Below, one piece after another: positions 1-12,152 of a stretch of DNA of 64,000 bases. The stretch lies in the NCBI GenBank assembly GCA_030867875.1, contig JAOWCC010001634.1, positions 54,907,352-54,971,351 of the forward strand, in the 5' to 3' direction. Position 1 is the first letter of the stretch, and each line of letters opens with the position of its first letter. The notes below the pieces were generated by a model that was given only the letters and a program-made list of their open reading frames with translations, was not told the origin of the DNA and searched no databases. Source of the stretch: Actinernus sp. WN-2022 (lineage: Eukaryota > Cnidaria > Anthozoa > Actiniaria > Actinernidae). The position numbers and the translations under genes are program-made.

Positions 1-37
1 CATCTCTGATAAGGAGTTCTTTTCAGCCTGTAATAAG
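1..37 (+). CDS. Dynein heavy chain exon A (partial, 3' end)
   Basis: The first base ends a codon begun to the left; the rest reads ISDKEFFSACNK and stops at a strong donor (AAG|GTAAGA). It joins in phase 0 to the next exon. This short tail matches the segment that precedes the [12 protein letters not shown] block in dynein heavy chains. Confidence 0.8.
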
Positions 38-385
38 GTAAGACATTCCCTGATATATACCATGTACTTACAGCACGATGCGCAAATGCGTGACCACCGT
101 TAATGTATTCCACTACTTTCGTCCCGATCATCCAGTCATGTACGAGAATTACCACAAGGAGTGTGCAACAGGGACATCGCACCGTAAAAGTATATTGATC
201 CATTGCAGACTCGTCTAAAATTGAAAGATTCCAGCTCCAGTTTGCCAATTTTCCAGAGGTCCTGTTTGCTCTAAGCTTTACTCAAAGTCTAATTTTCCTT
301 CTAAAAGTCATGCATAATTCATGAGCATATTGTCCAATCAGATGAAGCAAATCACTGAGTCAGGTAATTGATGCTTTATACCCGG
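38..385. other. Start of dynein intron, no feature seen
   Basis: This AT-rich intron sequence follows the donor at position 38. I see no open frame, RNA gene or repeat in it before the 47-bp array begins. Confidence 0.6.
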
Positions 386-1344
386 TGGTCTATATATAGA
401 CTTCACTAGAGAGAGAGAGAGTAAAATCACTAGGGTCTATATATAGACTACACTAGAGAGAGTGAGAGTAAAATCACTAGGGTCTATATATAGACTACAC
501 TAGAGAGAGTGAGAGTAAAATCACTAGGGTCTATATATAGACTTCACTAAAGAGAGTGAGGGTAAAAATAATAGGGTCTATATATAGACTACACTAGAGA
601 GAGTGAGAGTAAAATCACTAGGGTCTATATATAGACTACACTAGAGAGAGTGAGGGTAAAACACTAGGGTCTATATATATACTACACTAGAGAGAGTGAG
701 AGTAAAATCACTAGGGTCTATATATAGACTACACTAGAGAGAGTGAGGGTAAAACACTAGGGTCTATATATAGACTACACTAGAGAGAGAGAGGGTAAAA
801 ACACTAGGGTCTATATATAGACTACACTAGAGAGAGTGAGAGTAAAATCACTAGGGTCTATATATAGACTACACTAGAGAGAGTGAGAGTAAAATCACTA
901 GGGTCTATATATAGACTTCACTAAAGAGAGTGAGGGTAAAAATAATAGGGTCTATATATAGACTACACTAGAGAGAGTGAGAGTAAAATCACTAGGGTCT
1001 ATTATAGACTACACTAGAGAGAGTGAGAGTAAAATCACTAGGGTCTATATATAGACTACACTAGAGAGAGTGAGAGTAAAATCACTAGGGTCTATATATA
1101 GACTTCACTAGAGAGAGTGAGAGTAAAATCACTAGGGTCTATATATAGACTACACTAGAGAGAGTGAGAGTAAAATCACTAGGGTCTATATATAGACTAC
1201 ACTAGAGAGAGTGAGAGTAAAATCACTAGGGTCTATATATAGACTTCGCTAGAGAGAGTGAGGGTAAAAATAATGGGGTCTATATATAGACTACACTAGA
1301 GAGAGTGAGGGTAAAAATAATAGCGTCTATATATAGACTTCACT
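386..1344. repeat. 47-bp tandem array, about 20 copies
   Basis: The unit is near 47 bp and contains the perfect 14-bp palindrome GTCTATATATAGAC followed by a purine-rich GAGAGAGTGAGAGTAAAA block. About 20 copies run head to tail with few substitutions (TACACT/TTCACT, GAGAGT/GAGGGT, ATCACT/ATAAT). The array lies in a dynein intron. The low divergence suggests recent expansion or homogenisation. Confidence 0.92.
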
Positions 1345-1460
1345 TCATCAACCATGTCGGCCGACATACAGAATAGTCAAGTGTCGGCCGAGTAGCGGTC
1401 AACATTCGGCCGACCCTCGACCGCCTACTGGCCGACCGTCGACCGACATTTCGTACAGTA
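1345..1460. other. GC-rich cluster of CGGCCG and GTCGACC palindromes
   Basis: Directly after the array the composition flips to GC-rich sequence in which CGGCCGA or its complement occurs five times and GTCGACC/CTCGACC three times. No coding sense is evident. Confidence 0.5.
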
Positions 1461-2051
1461 CACATGATCCGCATTTTCTCGTCTAGAAAACGGGCGAACA
1501 AAAAGGCAACCACCAATTCAAGGAAGACAATAACGTGTTTGTCCCACCATTGGAGGTGCCTTCGAACAATTACTGTAGACAAGGCCGCGTTTCAGTGTAA
1601 TGAAATCAACAATTTCAAGCGGGTCATGGTAATTAATTTAGAACATCGATAATGTTTGAACGTATGAGACTCAGTTTTAGCATTTTCTCTTATCAGTGAA
1701 CGTACGAACGAAAATGAAGTAATTTCGTATTTTACTCGTATTTCCTTCTATAAATACGTGTTCCCGCTGTAGACATTACTACAACGTTTGTAGTTTTGTA
1801 TGTTTATTTGACAGGTCATTTTCGTACATGATAGCATGATGGCGACGAAATTAATTATGCGTGGTCATACATTTACACGTCATGCTTTAATAGTATTGAT
1901 TATACAAACATGAAAAGAGTTAATTGCCATACACTTTGTTATTTATAGACCTGCTTGGGAACGATTTAATAGATAATAGTAATAATAACGATTCTTAGTA
2001 CGCATTTAGCGAAGGCCTAAACGCCTCAATGCGTTTACAATATTTGAATAA
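1461..2051. other. Intron sequence, nothing recognised
   Basis: This AT-rich stretch holds only short open frames without recognisable protein similarity. I see no RNA gene or clear repeat. Confidence 0.5.
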
Positions 2052-2205
2052 GATAAAGTAAGAGTAGAATATCGAATAGAGGAATTGCAATAAATTAATA
2101 GATATGTACATGTATACAACTGAGAGATGATAAAGTAAGAATAGAATATCGAATAGAGGAATTGCAATATATTTATAGATATCTACATGTATACAACTGA
2201 GAGAT
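2052..2205. repeat. Direct tandem duplication, about 76-bp unit
   Basis: Two copies of a unit starting GATAAAGTAAGARTAGAATA and ending ACAACTGAGAGAT lie head to tail with a few differences. Confidence 0.8.
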
Positions 2206-2299
2206 GATTAAAAATTATTCATGTAAAATTATTTAAAATACAATCATACAGTATCAAAATAAACCTACTAGATTGTATTAGAAGATTGAAAATATAGAT

Positions 2300-3090
2300 T
2301 TTCAATATAGATTTAGAAAAAAACGAAATCGATTGCGCGTTCCTTATATAACTAGGCAAGGAGTTACAGAGTTTAGGCGCTGCAATAGAAAAAGCGTGGT
2401 CCCCATACGTACACGAGATCGATCTGGGAACTAAAGCAGGCCATGAGTAGCGGACCGCAAATTGAGTTTCGGTACATAAGGCGTAAGAAGATTTTCTATA
2501 TAGGAAGGATCACAGCCATTAATGGCTTTATACGTTAGCAATGACAATTTAAATTGCCTATGAACCTTATTTTTTTATTTTAGATATCAATTCTACATCA
2601 AGTGAATAGTAAAATGGTTCAATATATCTTGCTTTGAATGCTGTGCCGCTGAGTTAAGGAGGCTTTAATATCCAAAATGCTAATTACATGACGTCAGGGG
2701 AGGCATCAATTATTATACAATTTATTTTGTTACAATTAAACAATTTTTTTTAAATAATCAGTGTTATACCCATGGTTGAAATAAAATGATGTTAGAAATT
2801 TGTTTTCCTATATCAGTAGAAACGCCCATTCACAACCACTAAGAAGTGATTGCAGATACCTCCCCTGACGTCATGTAATTAACATTTTGGATATTAAAAC
2901 CTCCTTAACTCAGCGGCACAGCATTCAAAGCAAAATATATTTTACCATTCTACTATTCACTTGATTTAGAATTGATATCTAAAATAAAAATATATTGTTC
3001 ATGGGCACTTTAAAAGAAATACGCTCTCTAACAGGAAGCCAGTGTAGATTACGTAAGTTCGGCGACATATGATCTGTACGTTGAACTCTA
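2300..3090 (-). pseudogene. LINE ORF2 C-terminal remnant
   Basis: On the minus strand the sequence reads DHMSPNLRNLHWLPVRE, then (after the inserted element at 2553-3009) LTYKAINGCDPSYIENLLTP, the typical C-terminal region of CR1/L2-group non-LTR retrotransposon ORF2. Stops interrupt it. Its reading frame is continuous across the TTAA site once the inserted element is ignored, so the transposon entered an existing LINE copy. Confidence 0.75.
2553..3009. mobile_element. TTAA-flanked foldback DNA transposon, copy 1
   Basis: The 457-bp element has long imperfect inverted arms: the left begins ATTGCCTATGAAC and the right, reverse complemented, begins AGTGCCCATGAAC. Both arms carry TGACGTCA blocks and are well over 100 bp. 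TTAA lies at each end (2549-2552 and 3010-3013). It has no coding capacity. TTAA duplication is typical of piggyBac-group transposases, so it is probably mobilised in trans by such an enzyme. Related copies lie at 7781-8329 and 22858-23395. Confidence 0.8.
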
Positions 3091-3175
3091 GTTACCAATC
3101 TGGCTGTCGAGATTACGGCAAAGAGATTTTAAATATAACAGCGTCTTATGAAATTGATCATCTTCTTTTTTCAAG

Positions 3176-3319
3176 CCGGCACCTTGGGAGAAACTACTGT
3201 TTGGTCTGTGCTTCTTCCATGCACTTGTCCAAGAAAGGCGCAAGTTCGGTCCATTGGGATGGAACATACCATACGAGTTCAATGACTCCGACCTGAGGAT
3301 TAGTATGAGACAATTACAG
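3176..3319 (+). CDS. Dynein heavy chain exon B
   Basis: The exon follows a polypyrimidine AG acceptor and ends CAG|GTACAT. It encodes 48 residues beginning [16 protein letters not shown] and including [19 protein letters not shown], one of the most conserved blocks of axonemal dynein heavy chains. It is phase 0 on both sides. Confidence 0.93.
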
Positions 3320-3680
3320 GTACATTATATAATACTCTTTAACCTGCACAAATGTTATTACATGTAGTATTGTAAGTATTCTATCATGCTATAGATCATT
3401 TACACGTGATGTCATCAAAATTCTAAAATCTATACTATAAGATCTAGAAAGCTATTCTTTTTATATGATTTAGAGGTCGATATACATGTATATACTCAGT
3501 TTTTCCGAAAATGTCACGTCGATACGGTGATTCGCTTTTGAGTTACAGAGTTTTGAATTTCGTGTTTCCTAAATTGTATGAAAATCCATATATTTCGGCC
3601 AGTTTAAAAGTTTAGGCTTGATAAACCTTTGAAAGTGATAACTAAAGTGTTTGGAAGTGAACACTAATGGGTTTCGGCGT
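3320..3680. other. Intron sequence, nothing recognised
   Basis: This AT-rich stretch follows the donor of the exon. I see no further gene, RNA or repeat before the 94-bp array. Confidence 0.5.
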
Positions 3681-4985
3681 GAAATAGATATTAGACCCTA
3701 ATTCCATTGTTTTCTTTTGTTCCTATTTGACTATTAGATACTGTCTGACTATAGACTTGCCACAAGTCGCCTTGAAATAGATATTAGACCCTAATTCCAT
3801 TGTTTTCTTTTGTTCCTATTTGACTATTACATACTGTCTGACTTATAGACTTGCCACAAGTCGCCTTGAAATAGATATTAGACCCTAATTCCATTGTTTT
3901 CTTTTGTTCCTATTTGACTATTACATACTGTCTGACTTATAGACTTGCCACAAGTCGCCTTGAAATAGATATTAGACCCTAATTCCATTGTTTTCTTTTG
4001 TTCCTATTTGACTATTACATACTGTCTGACTATAGACTTGCCACAAGTCGCCTTGAAATAGATATTAGACCCTAATTCCATTGTTTTCTTTTGTTCCTAT
4101 TTGACTATTACATACTGTCTGACTTATAGACTTGCCACAAGTCGCCTTGAAATAGATATTAGACCCTAATTCCATTGTTTTCTTTTGTTCCTATTTGACT
4201 ATTACATACTGTCTGACTATAGACTTGCCACAAGTCGCCTTGAAATAGATATTAGACCCTAATTCCATTGTTTTCTTTTGTTCCTATTTGACTATTACAT
4301 ACTGTCTGACTTATAGACTTGCCACAAGTCGCCTTGAAATAGATATTAGACCCTAATTCCATTGTTTTCTTTTGTTCCTATTTGACTATTACATACTGTC
4401 TGACTTATAGACTTGCCACAAGTCGCCTTGAAATAGATATTAGACCCTAATTCCATTGTTTTCTTTTGTTCCTATTTGACTATTAGATACTGTCTGACTA
4501 TAGACTTGCCACAAGTCGCCTTGAAATAGATATTAGACCCTAATTCCATTGTTTTCTTTTGTTCCTATTTGACTATTACATACTGTCTGACTTATAGACT
4601 TGCCACAAGTCGCCTTGAAATAGATATTAGACCCTAATTCCATTGTTTTCTTTTGTTCCTATTTGACTATTAGATACTGTCTGACTTATAGACTTGCCAC
4701 AAGTCGCCTTGAAATAGATATTAGACCCTAATTCCATTGTTTTCTTTTGTTCCTATTTGACTATTAGATACTGTCTGACTATAGACTTGCCACAAGTCGC
4801 CTTGAAATAGATATTAGACCCTAATTCCATTGTTTTCTTTTGTTCCTATTTGACTATTAGATACTGTCTGACTATAGACTTGCCACAAGTCGCCTTGAAA
4901 TAGATATTAGACCCTAATTCCATTGTTTTCTTTTGTTCCTATTTGACTATTACATACTGTCTGACTATAGACTTGCCACAAGTCG
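3681..4985. repeat. 93/94-bp tandem array, 14 copies
   Basis: The block GAAATAGATATTAGACCC recurs about every 93 or 94 bp, 14 times. The one-base length difference comes from GACTATAGAC versus GACTTATAGAC. A second variable site alternates TTAGATACTG and TTACATACTG. The mixture of these two variants along the array suggests unequal exchange or conversion between units. Confidence 0.93.
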
Positions 4986-5084
4986 ACTACTTTGAAAACT
5001 ACTTAGTTTTCGGCGAACTGCAGGAAATCTAATTTAATTTACATAAAACTGGCACGAAAATATTTCCATGACATTGACAGAATT

Positions 5085-5327
5085 AATAGGAGATATTGTA
5101 GTTGAGTCTACGAATAGCAGTTTCAGCGGTATTGACCCAAACGCCTCACTTCAATGTAATGAAGCGCTATTCAAACTGTGTATCTAAATTAGTCGTGCTT
5201 GTTTAGGAGGGTGTTGGTATCGTGTAAGAATGATGGTTTCAATGGCGCTTCATTACATTGAAGTGAGGCGTTCGGGTCAATACCGCTGAAACTGCTATTC
5301 GTAGACTCAACTACAATATCTCCTATT
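5085..5327. mobile_element. Foldback element with 83-bp arms
   Basis: The left arm 5085-5167 and right arm 5245-5327 are almost perfect reverse complements, separated by about 77 bp. The arms contain AATGTAATGAAGCGC and GACTCAACTACAATATCTCC. It is probably a MITE-like non-autonomous element; I cannot fix a target duplication. Confidence 0.8.
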
Positions 5328-5800
5328 GACTCCAACAAAAAATGTCTCCCGTTTAGGGTAAGACTTCATGTTATGGCACACCACGATTCCCAGAGTTAAA
5401 CTAGGCCACTTCAAAAGTACAAAAGTCTCCTTTATAGTTGAGATTTAGAGCCGTTCTAAAATTATTTGGGATTGAAAATGGTTAGGTTTTTTTTAATTTT
5501 GGGGTGAGGTTTGCAATGAATCGTGGTGTAGACATAACATGAAGTATCTGCCCTTGTTTAAATATGTCACCCAAATCTAAGTATGTGTCCTCTGCTTAGA
5601 AAGCATATGCAATCCAGATTATGGAAGAATACTTTTTTCAAAGGTTAACAAGACACAAGCGTGCGTAAATTTGGAAGTTGTCGTTAGTTCCAAGATCAGC
5701 AAAGAAACTTGTGTTACTGAATCGTTTGCAGAAAATATGATCGCAGGAATGAAAGCTTGGTAAAAAAGATACTTGAATTAAGGCGGCATATATAAACGAT
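5328..5800. other. Intron sequence, nothing recognised
   Basis: Only short frames without recognised similarity are present. I see no RNA gene or repeat. Confidence 0.5.
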
Positions 5801-5804
5801 TTGC

Positions 5805-6170
5805 TAAATTGTTTAGGTATGCCAGATGCTTGCATGTCTCTTTACTGGTGGTACTAATATTAATATGTGGCTCAGACATAACGGACGTTGAGTCCAGAAC
5901 AAACCATGAACTCCAAAATATCAATAAATGGCTTTTAGCTAACAAGCTACATCTCAATGTTGCTAAAACAGAATACATGCTAGTCGGCTCTAGACAACGC
6001 CTGTCACTCTTAGACAATGCGCCTGTAATAGAAATAGGGAACGTGCCAATTAGAGGAGTCGCAAATAGCAAATCAGTAGGTGTTATGATAGATGAACATT
6101 TAACATGAACAGAGCACATTAGTTACATAACCAAGCGTTTCCCTAGCGCTCTGAAGTAAAAAAATCAACG
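5805..6170 (+). pseudogene. LINE reverse transcriptase fragment
   Basis: The plus-strand frame reads INKWLLANKLHLNVAKTEYM, the segment after the YADD motif in CR1/L2-like reverse transcriptases, then VGVMIDEHLT, which stops early although LINE-like sequence continues (EHISYITKRF). The catalytic YADD itself is absent because the copy is 5' truncated. Confidence 0.8.
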
Positions 6171-6320
6171 TATCTCATAAACGGACTTGGAGAAAGTCTA
6201 TACTGACTATGACACTGACTATTGTTTTATTTCACGGGTTAAGTAAAACCACTCTATTGATGGGAAAAACAGTTTTATTTGTGCTCTACTTTGTCGGCCG
6301 CCATATACAATGTGGTACAC

Positions 6321-6385
6321 TATGATGATGATGATGGTGACGATGGTAATGGTGATGACGACGACGACGATGATGATGATGATAA
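6321..6385. repeat. (GAT/GAC)n trinucleotide repeat
   Basis: An imperfect GATGATGAT / GACGACGAC microsatellite. Confidence 0.9.
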
Positions 6386-6777
6386 TTCCTAACGATAATC
6401 ATAGAAATAATACAATCATTAAATAAATAATGTTCGGTATCTAGCGCCTAGTTGATGGCATAAAAACCAGCCTATCTTATGTAATTTCACCCAACTAGAT
6501 GAAATTTTGGGTGTGATATTCGCGCAAATGAAGTTCAGGGGGGGTTAAGCCGTTTTGAATTTTTCTTTTGTCTGTCATTTTCCCCCCTGAACTTTAATTT
6601 CAACCAAATGAAGAAGACCCCCTGCAGTTTTCCATGGGTAACATTTTGGTGAAAACCCCATGTCTCTACGATGTTGCTTTCTACCCGTAAAAATACATCG
6701 CCCTTTCCGTTTTGGCCGCAAAGCATGATGGGACAGTTTCATTTGCTATTTCCCAGTCCAGAACTGGATTAAATAAA

Positions 6778-7130
6778 GTTGCAGCGTTGAAATCATGGTT
6801 TTGGTACTAAGGACGACGAACACAACATATTGGTTGCAAATTTGGGGTAAGAAATGCGAACCTTGCAAAACTGAGGGGGGGGGGGGGGGTGGAAAATCCT
6901 ATGCCTTTCCTGTTAATAATGGAACCCTCCCCCATTAGAAGTGGCTAGAATGAAGTTGCAGCTTAAAAATCATAGTTTTGGTAGTAAACACGACGAACGC
7001 AACATATTGGTTGCAAATTTGGGGTAAGATATGCGAACCATGCAAAACTGAGGGGGGAGGGGTGGACAATCCTATGCCTTTCCTGTTAATAACGGTGCCC
7101 TCCCCATTAGAATTGGCTTGAATGAAGTTA
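6778..7130. repeat. Two-copy direct repeat of about 180 bp with G-runs
   Basis: Two head-to-tail copies share AACATATTGGTTGCAAATTT, GGGGTAAGAWATGCGAACC and ATCCTATGCCTTTCCTGTTA. Each has a G-run; that of the first copy (about 6874-6889) is 16 bp or longer and is a potential G-quadruplex on the plus strand. Confidence 0.8.
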
Positions 7131-7469
7131 CAGTGATGTGGCAGAGTTAAAACCATGGTTTCTGAACTCGACGCGACAACTGCCATGCGGCATGAACTGC
7201 GGAAGGCTGTCGGTTCGCGAGCTTGTGATGAAATTCAATGCACTTGGATGGAAAATAACAATCATTTTAAGGAGAAACTTTTTTCGCTGATGTTTACGCT
7301 ACTTATTTCCACGAGAAGTGCTCCAAAATTCCAGTTGAGCCTTAGTAGGTGAAAAATAAACATACACCTATGATCACTACCATGCAAGTTGCATGGCACT
7401 ACCCAACACGCGCTATGACGTAGGTAACATCTAACACGCATGTTGGATTATCGTTAGCGGTATCTACTA

Positions 7470-7470
<1 letters not shown>

Positions 7471-7507
<37 letters not shown>
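7471..7507. repeat. (AAT)n microsatellite, LINE 3' tail
   Basis: Twelve AAT triplets sit at the 3' end of the minus-strand LINE, as expected for a LINE with a microsatellite tail. Confidence 0.85.
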
Positions 7508-7780
7508 CTACATTTTTATAGCGCCATTTCCTTCTAGCCCAATGGCGCTTTACAATAATATAACTTAAATATACTAAGCCACAATAACAATAATAATTAT
7601 AAAAAAGATAAAACTAGGTTGTAATTTACATATAGGCTTGTTTAAAAATCTGGGTTTTAAAATCCCCTATAGATGAACATTGTCTAATTGTTGCTGGGAG
7701 AGCATTCCACAGCCTTGGAGCCGCCGCTTGAAAGGCTCTGTCCGGCCGTATGTTTTGAGCTTTGTAGTAGGAACCCTTAA

Positions 7781-8329
7781 AGTGCCTATAACCCTTTTCC
7801 AATTTTTATAGCTTATGAACCTTCCAAATGGTTTGAGTACTTCTGTGAAGAAAGTTTTGGTATTGAGTGAATACTTTATGTTCTACGCTTGTTTGAAATC
7901 GTGTAAATGTAACCTTTCCTGACCCATGACCACGTAAGTAAAAGCTGGATCGATACCTGTATAGACGTCATCTTGACGTCATATAATTAATTCGGCTTTA
8001 CAATCATTTGAAGAAATACTTAACATGTTGACTAAAATGACTTTTTTCTTTACTAACAACTCAAAATCTGTGTATATTTTCTATGCATCGATGTTGTTGT
8101 GATAAAACGGCGCCATGGAGAATAATGCATTAATGAGATGACGTCTACCCAGGTTTCGACCCAGGCTTTTACTTACGCGGTCATGGGTCAGGAAAGGTCA
8201 CATTTACACGATTTCAAACAAGCGTAGAACATAAAGTATTCACTTTAAACCAAAACTTTCTTCACAGAAGTACTCAAAAACTTTCGGAGGTTCATAACCT
8301 ATCAAAATTGCAAAAGAGTGATAGGCACT
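7781..8329. mobile_element. TTAA-flanked foldback DNA transposon, copy 2
   Basis: The 549-bp element runs AGTGCCTAT ... ATAGGCACT between TTAA 7777-7780 and TTAA 8330-8333. The arms are over 200 bp and include TGACCCATGACC and GAGTACTTCTGTGAAGAAA with its complement. It is non-coding and sits inside the LINE. It closely resembles the copy at 22858-23395. Confidence 0.85.
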
Positions 8330-11287
8330 TTAAGAGGTTTTTGCGGATGATCTTAAGCGTCTCTCAGGAGCATAGCGTTGGAGAAGTTATGTTGTATACA
8401 TAGGGGCCATTCCATTTAGAGCTTTAAATGTTAATAGTAATACCTTATATGTAATACGTTCCCTAACCGGTAGCCAGTGCAATTTCTTGAGGATAGGTGT
8501 TATATGGTCAAACTTCCAGTCACCCATCACTAGTCGAGCAGCACAGTGTTGAAAACGTTGTAGTCTATCTATGAGATATTGAATTACAACTATCTGTTTT
8601 CGTTGAGATAAAGCATGAACTAGTGTCTCTACCTCGTTCTGTTACAGACATTTCTTAATTCTAGCAATGTTTCGTATGTGGTGAAAAGCTGTCTTGCATA
8701 CATTTACAACGTGCGTATCTAAGTTAATGTTGTGGTCAAATATCACTCCAATGTTCGGATGGGTATGTACATTCACAAACAGCTGTAATACTTACTACTG
8801 AAGGACGTGCACGATGTTGTGCTCCTGTAATTAACAATTCTGTCTTATCACTATTTAATTTCAGTTTATTGCAGAGCATCCACGCGTGGATGTCATTTAC
8901 ACAGGCTTCGATATTAGCTATAGCGGAGGCTTGACCATTTGACTTGAAAGAACGATATATCTGGGAATCATCGGCATAGAAATGATGTGATAAACCATGA
9001 TGTCTGATGATAACGCCAAGAGGCGAAGTGTATAGCAAGTATAGCAGGGGCCCCAGCACTTATCCTTGACGGACACCGCATTCAAGATCTTTGCTTGCGG
9101 ATTTTTCCTCCTCCACAAAGACAAATTGCTTCCGTTCATTGAGATAGGACTGGAACCAGCTTAGCACTTTCCTTTAATGCCAAAACGAGTTGACAATCTC
9201 AATAATAAAAAGATAATGATCAACGGTGTCAAAAGCAGCTGATAAATATAGTAGTAATAAGATGACGGAGCTCTGATTGTCTATTGCACTGAGTATATCA
9301 TTTTGAACTTTAATTAGGGCAGTATCTGTGCAGATTGATAGAGTTCCTCTAGACTATTGTCCCTTAAGTAGCCAGTTAGTTAGCAACGGTTTTCTCAATA
9401 ACTTGGAGATGAACTTGAGATTTGAATAGGTCTGAAGTGTGTGAATATCTCGTAGTCTAAGGAGGTCTGCTTTAATTTTGGTCTTATCATCGCTTCCTTG
9501 AGCTGAACAGGCATAATGGTAGATTCCATAGACAGATTAACCATTCTGGTGATAACAGGCAATAGAGTTTCAATGCAGTCTTTCACTACGCCAGAAGGAA
9601 GCGGATCTAAATCACATGATTTCAGACGGGTATTTTAATCAGATCGCTGACCTGATTTGCCGTCATACACTGACACTCTGTAAGTTATGCATGACAGTCA
9701 TGCATGCGTGTATCAGGATACGGATTAACGACTAAAGTACACTCTGCAGTTAAGTCACTTCTAATGGTAGCTATTTTATTGAAGAAAAAGTCAGCAAATT
9801 TAATCGCAAGATCGTAAGGGGAGACCGCAATGGGGTCAGCTGTATTAAAGAGTACTATCTGGTCACGTTTTCTGTGATTATTGCAGAGTAATAGCTCGCT
9901 TTGGCATTTTTAATCATGCTGTGAACGATGTCACACTGTTCTACATATAACTGTCGGTCTATAGGCAATCTAGATGCACGCCACTTGCATTCATGTTTCC
10001 TTCTCTTCCTCTTTTCGACATCAATGTTGTCATCGTACCATGGTGCAGACGGCCTCAAGGTCATTATTCGCTGCTTCAAAGGTGCATGTTTGTCAAGCAA
10101 ACTCCTCAACGTGTGCTCGTAGGTTTCCACTAGAGTAGGAGCGACAGGTAGTAAGAAACATCATCGAACATAGACGACTTCTTTAGGTTATCACGTAGGG
10201 AATCTATATCTATAGATCTTAACTTTAAGACGCTCCATTGGTTGTTTCTTCAAGCGTAGGTGACACTTCACGGCTAGATGGTCAGAGAGGACCGGATCAC
10301 TTACTTCAATATCAGCAACGAAGCTATCTTCTGATCTTGTTATTACCAGGTCAATGATGTGGCCATGCATGTGGGTTGGACAGTTTACATGCTGCTTAAG
10401 GTTGGAAGACCTAATGATATTCTTGAATCTGCATGCATCCTCGTCATTAATCACGTCAACGTGAAAATTAAAGTCAGCCACTATTAACAGATTTCCAGAC
10501 ATAGTTGTAAGTTGTTCTAACAGAGTAGTAAAGTCTTCAAAGAAGGTGGCAGTTTTTAAACCATTGAGTCTCGAGGGAGGTGGCCTGTAAATAACAACAA
10601 TTCTAGTATAACCACTAGACACATCGATGTATTCAAGTGACGTAAATTTCACCAGAGTCTGACTCTTTATCTTGATGGATTTCTTCACTAGGAGTCCCAC
10701 TCCACCCCGAGAGTTTATTATTGGAGTGTGAAAGAAGTTATAGCCGTTTAGACATAGCTCGCGTACTCAGCAGTCATCTTCTATTGTTATAGCTAGCATA
10801 TCCAGGTCATGTTCTACAACATAATCCTTTAGAATTAGAGCCTTGTTTTTTTTACGGATCTTACATTGAGAAGGCAGAAATCCACCCACAGCGAATGTTG
10901 TTCTGCAGTATTTAGAGCTGTCATTTTCAGCCACATATACTAATTAACTAAATCTTTTTAATGTTATCTGGCCAACTGCTCGGTTACGAAGTAGTCTATC
11001 GCTCCAAAATTTCGGTCATTTCTGTATGTTTGCCAGATAACACACGATGTAAGATATTTTCCAAATATTATTTTATTAAGGCAATTTTTGCATGACTTCA
11101 GTGAAAACGATCTATTGGTGCGAAGTCTTTTGATTGAAGGGTCATGAATTAGATTGAAGGGTCATGAATATTAAACTGTAACTTGTTTTGAGTGAGGTGA
11201 AAGGTGAAGCTGATAGCGTTTTCTGTTATTCTCTCAGTGAATTATAATGGCTTTTTTTAAGCTACACAAGTTGTTATGTTTCATCAG

Positions 11288-11451
11288 ATGTTTCTCAACG
11301 ACTACGATGATGTTCCCCTTGATGCCCTCACGTACCTCATTGGCCAGTGTAACTATGGTGGCCGAGTGACGGACGATAAGGACAGACGTCTTCTCGTGTG
11401 CTTACTTTCAATGTGTGTGTGCGAGGAGATTGTGGACCGTGATGATCACAA
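11288..11451 (+). CDS. Dynein heavy chain exon C
   Basis: The acceptor is TTTCATCAG and the donor is CAA|GTACGT. The 164-nt exon encodes MFLNDYDDVPLDALTYLIGQ, then CNYGGRVTDDKDRR, an almost invariant dynein heavy chain block. It ends with two bases of a split lysine codon completed by the next exon. Confidence 0.93.
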
Positions 11452-11728
11452 GTACGTCATGTTTGTATTACAGTAGTGGCCTCACACACTGACACTTCCA
11501 TATATCCATTTCACTCGATGGGCTCAATCTAATCTACCATTTACGTGGCAATGTCACAGAAGGAATCAAGGAACTACTTCTGTCAAGGGCGTAGCCAGGT
11601 TGCGGTAAAACCGCTCCTAGGGCGGCCCGGAGGCGTGCAGGGATGTTTTGGTTTAGACACTTGCAAATTGCCTTCACTACAGGCCGGGAAACTGTTCAGT
11701 AAGATATTTTGTTTTTTTAATGTAACAG

Positions 11729-11882
11729 GTTCTCAGATAGTGGATTATACCGTGTGCCACCTAAAGGTAGTTACGATTCATACGTCGAGTATGTTCGTAG
11801 TTTGCCTTTGCTTCCGAACCCTGAAGTGTTTGGCCTTCATGAAAACGCTGATATCACAAAAGACCAAAAGGAGACACAAGAG
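11729..11882 (+). CDS. Dynein heavy chain exon D
   Basis: The acceptor TGTAACAG supplies the base needed by the previous exon. The 154-nt exon reads [20 protein letters not shown], later [20 protein letters not shown], and ends GAG|GTGAGT in phase 0. [12 protein letters not shown] is diagnostic of dynein heavy chains. Confidence 0.93.
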
Positions 11883-11949
11883 GTGAGTTTTTTATCAATA
11901 TATTATCAATATCTTATTAATTATGCTATATAATAAACCTTTGAGTAAT

Positions 11950-12152
11950 AGGGAGTGAAACGAATTATTCTGGGGTTTTTTTTGCGGAGAAAATGCGGAG
12001 GACCGAACGGAATTGACGCCATGATTGATCCGACCTACAACACCAGATATCCAAGCGGTACCATCCTGAATTTATTTGGTGGACAACCGGAACCGGAAGT
12101 GGGCCTATGGGAACCTTTTGTGTCATGATCTATTTTTGGGAGTCTATTGTTT
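11950..12152 (+). repeat. Interspersed repeat, partner of 19159-19312
   Basis: The segment shares AAATGCGGA, ACCGGAACC and TCATGATCTATTTTTGGGAG with the reverse complement of 19159-19312. The two are divergent inverted copies of one family in the same large intron. No coding sense is evident. Confidence 0.65.

Larger units (their letters stand above)
7466..10950 (-). pseudogene. Near full-length decayed LINE, ORF2 with endonuclease and RT
   Basis: Read on the minus strand from about 10950: an APE-type endonuclease (LNVRS; VIYRPPPSRLNG; GNLLIVADFNFHVDV; DPVLSDHLAVKCH, with the SDH catalytic histidine near the end), a linker (KHAPLKQR, APWYDDNI), then reverse transcriptase with LGPLLYLLYTSP and FYADDSQIY, and a C-terminal region with DHITPILKKLHWLPVRE and FQAAAPRLWNALPATIRQ. 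The tail at 7471-7507 is (ATT)n. Frameshifts and stops show it is dead. It belongs to the CR1/L2 group in style; the clade is not certain. A foldback transposon interrupts its 3' part. Confidence 0.85.

Noticed and set aside
386..5000. CRISPR array
   Set aside because: The 47- and 94-bp units are contiguous without unique spacers, and the context is an animal intron.
5778..6119. A 113-aa minus-strand protein
   Set aside because: It is the shadow of a plus-strand LINE RT fragment.
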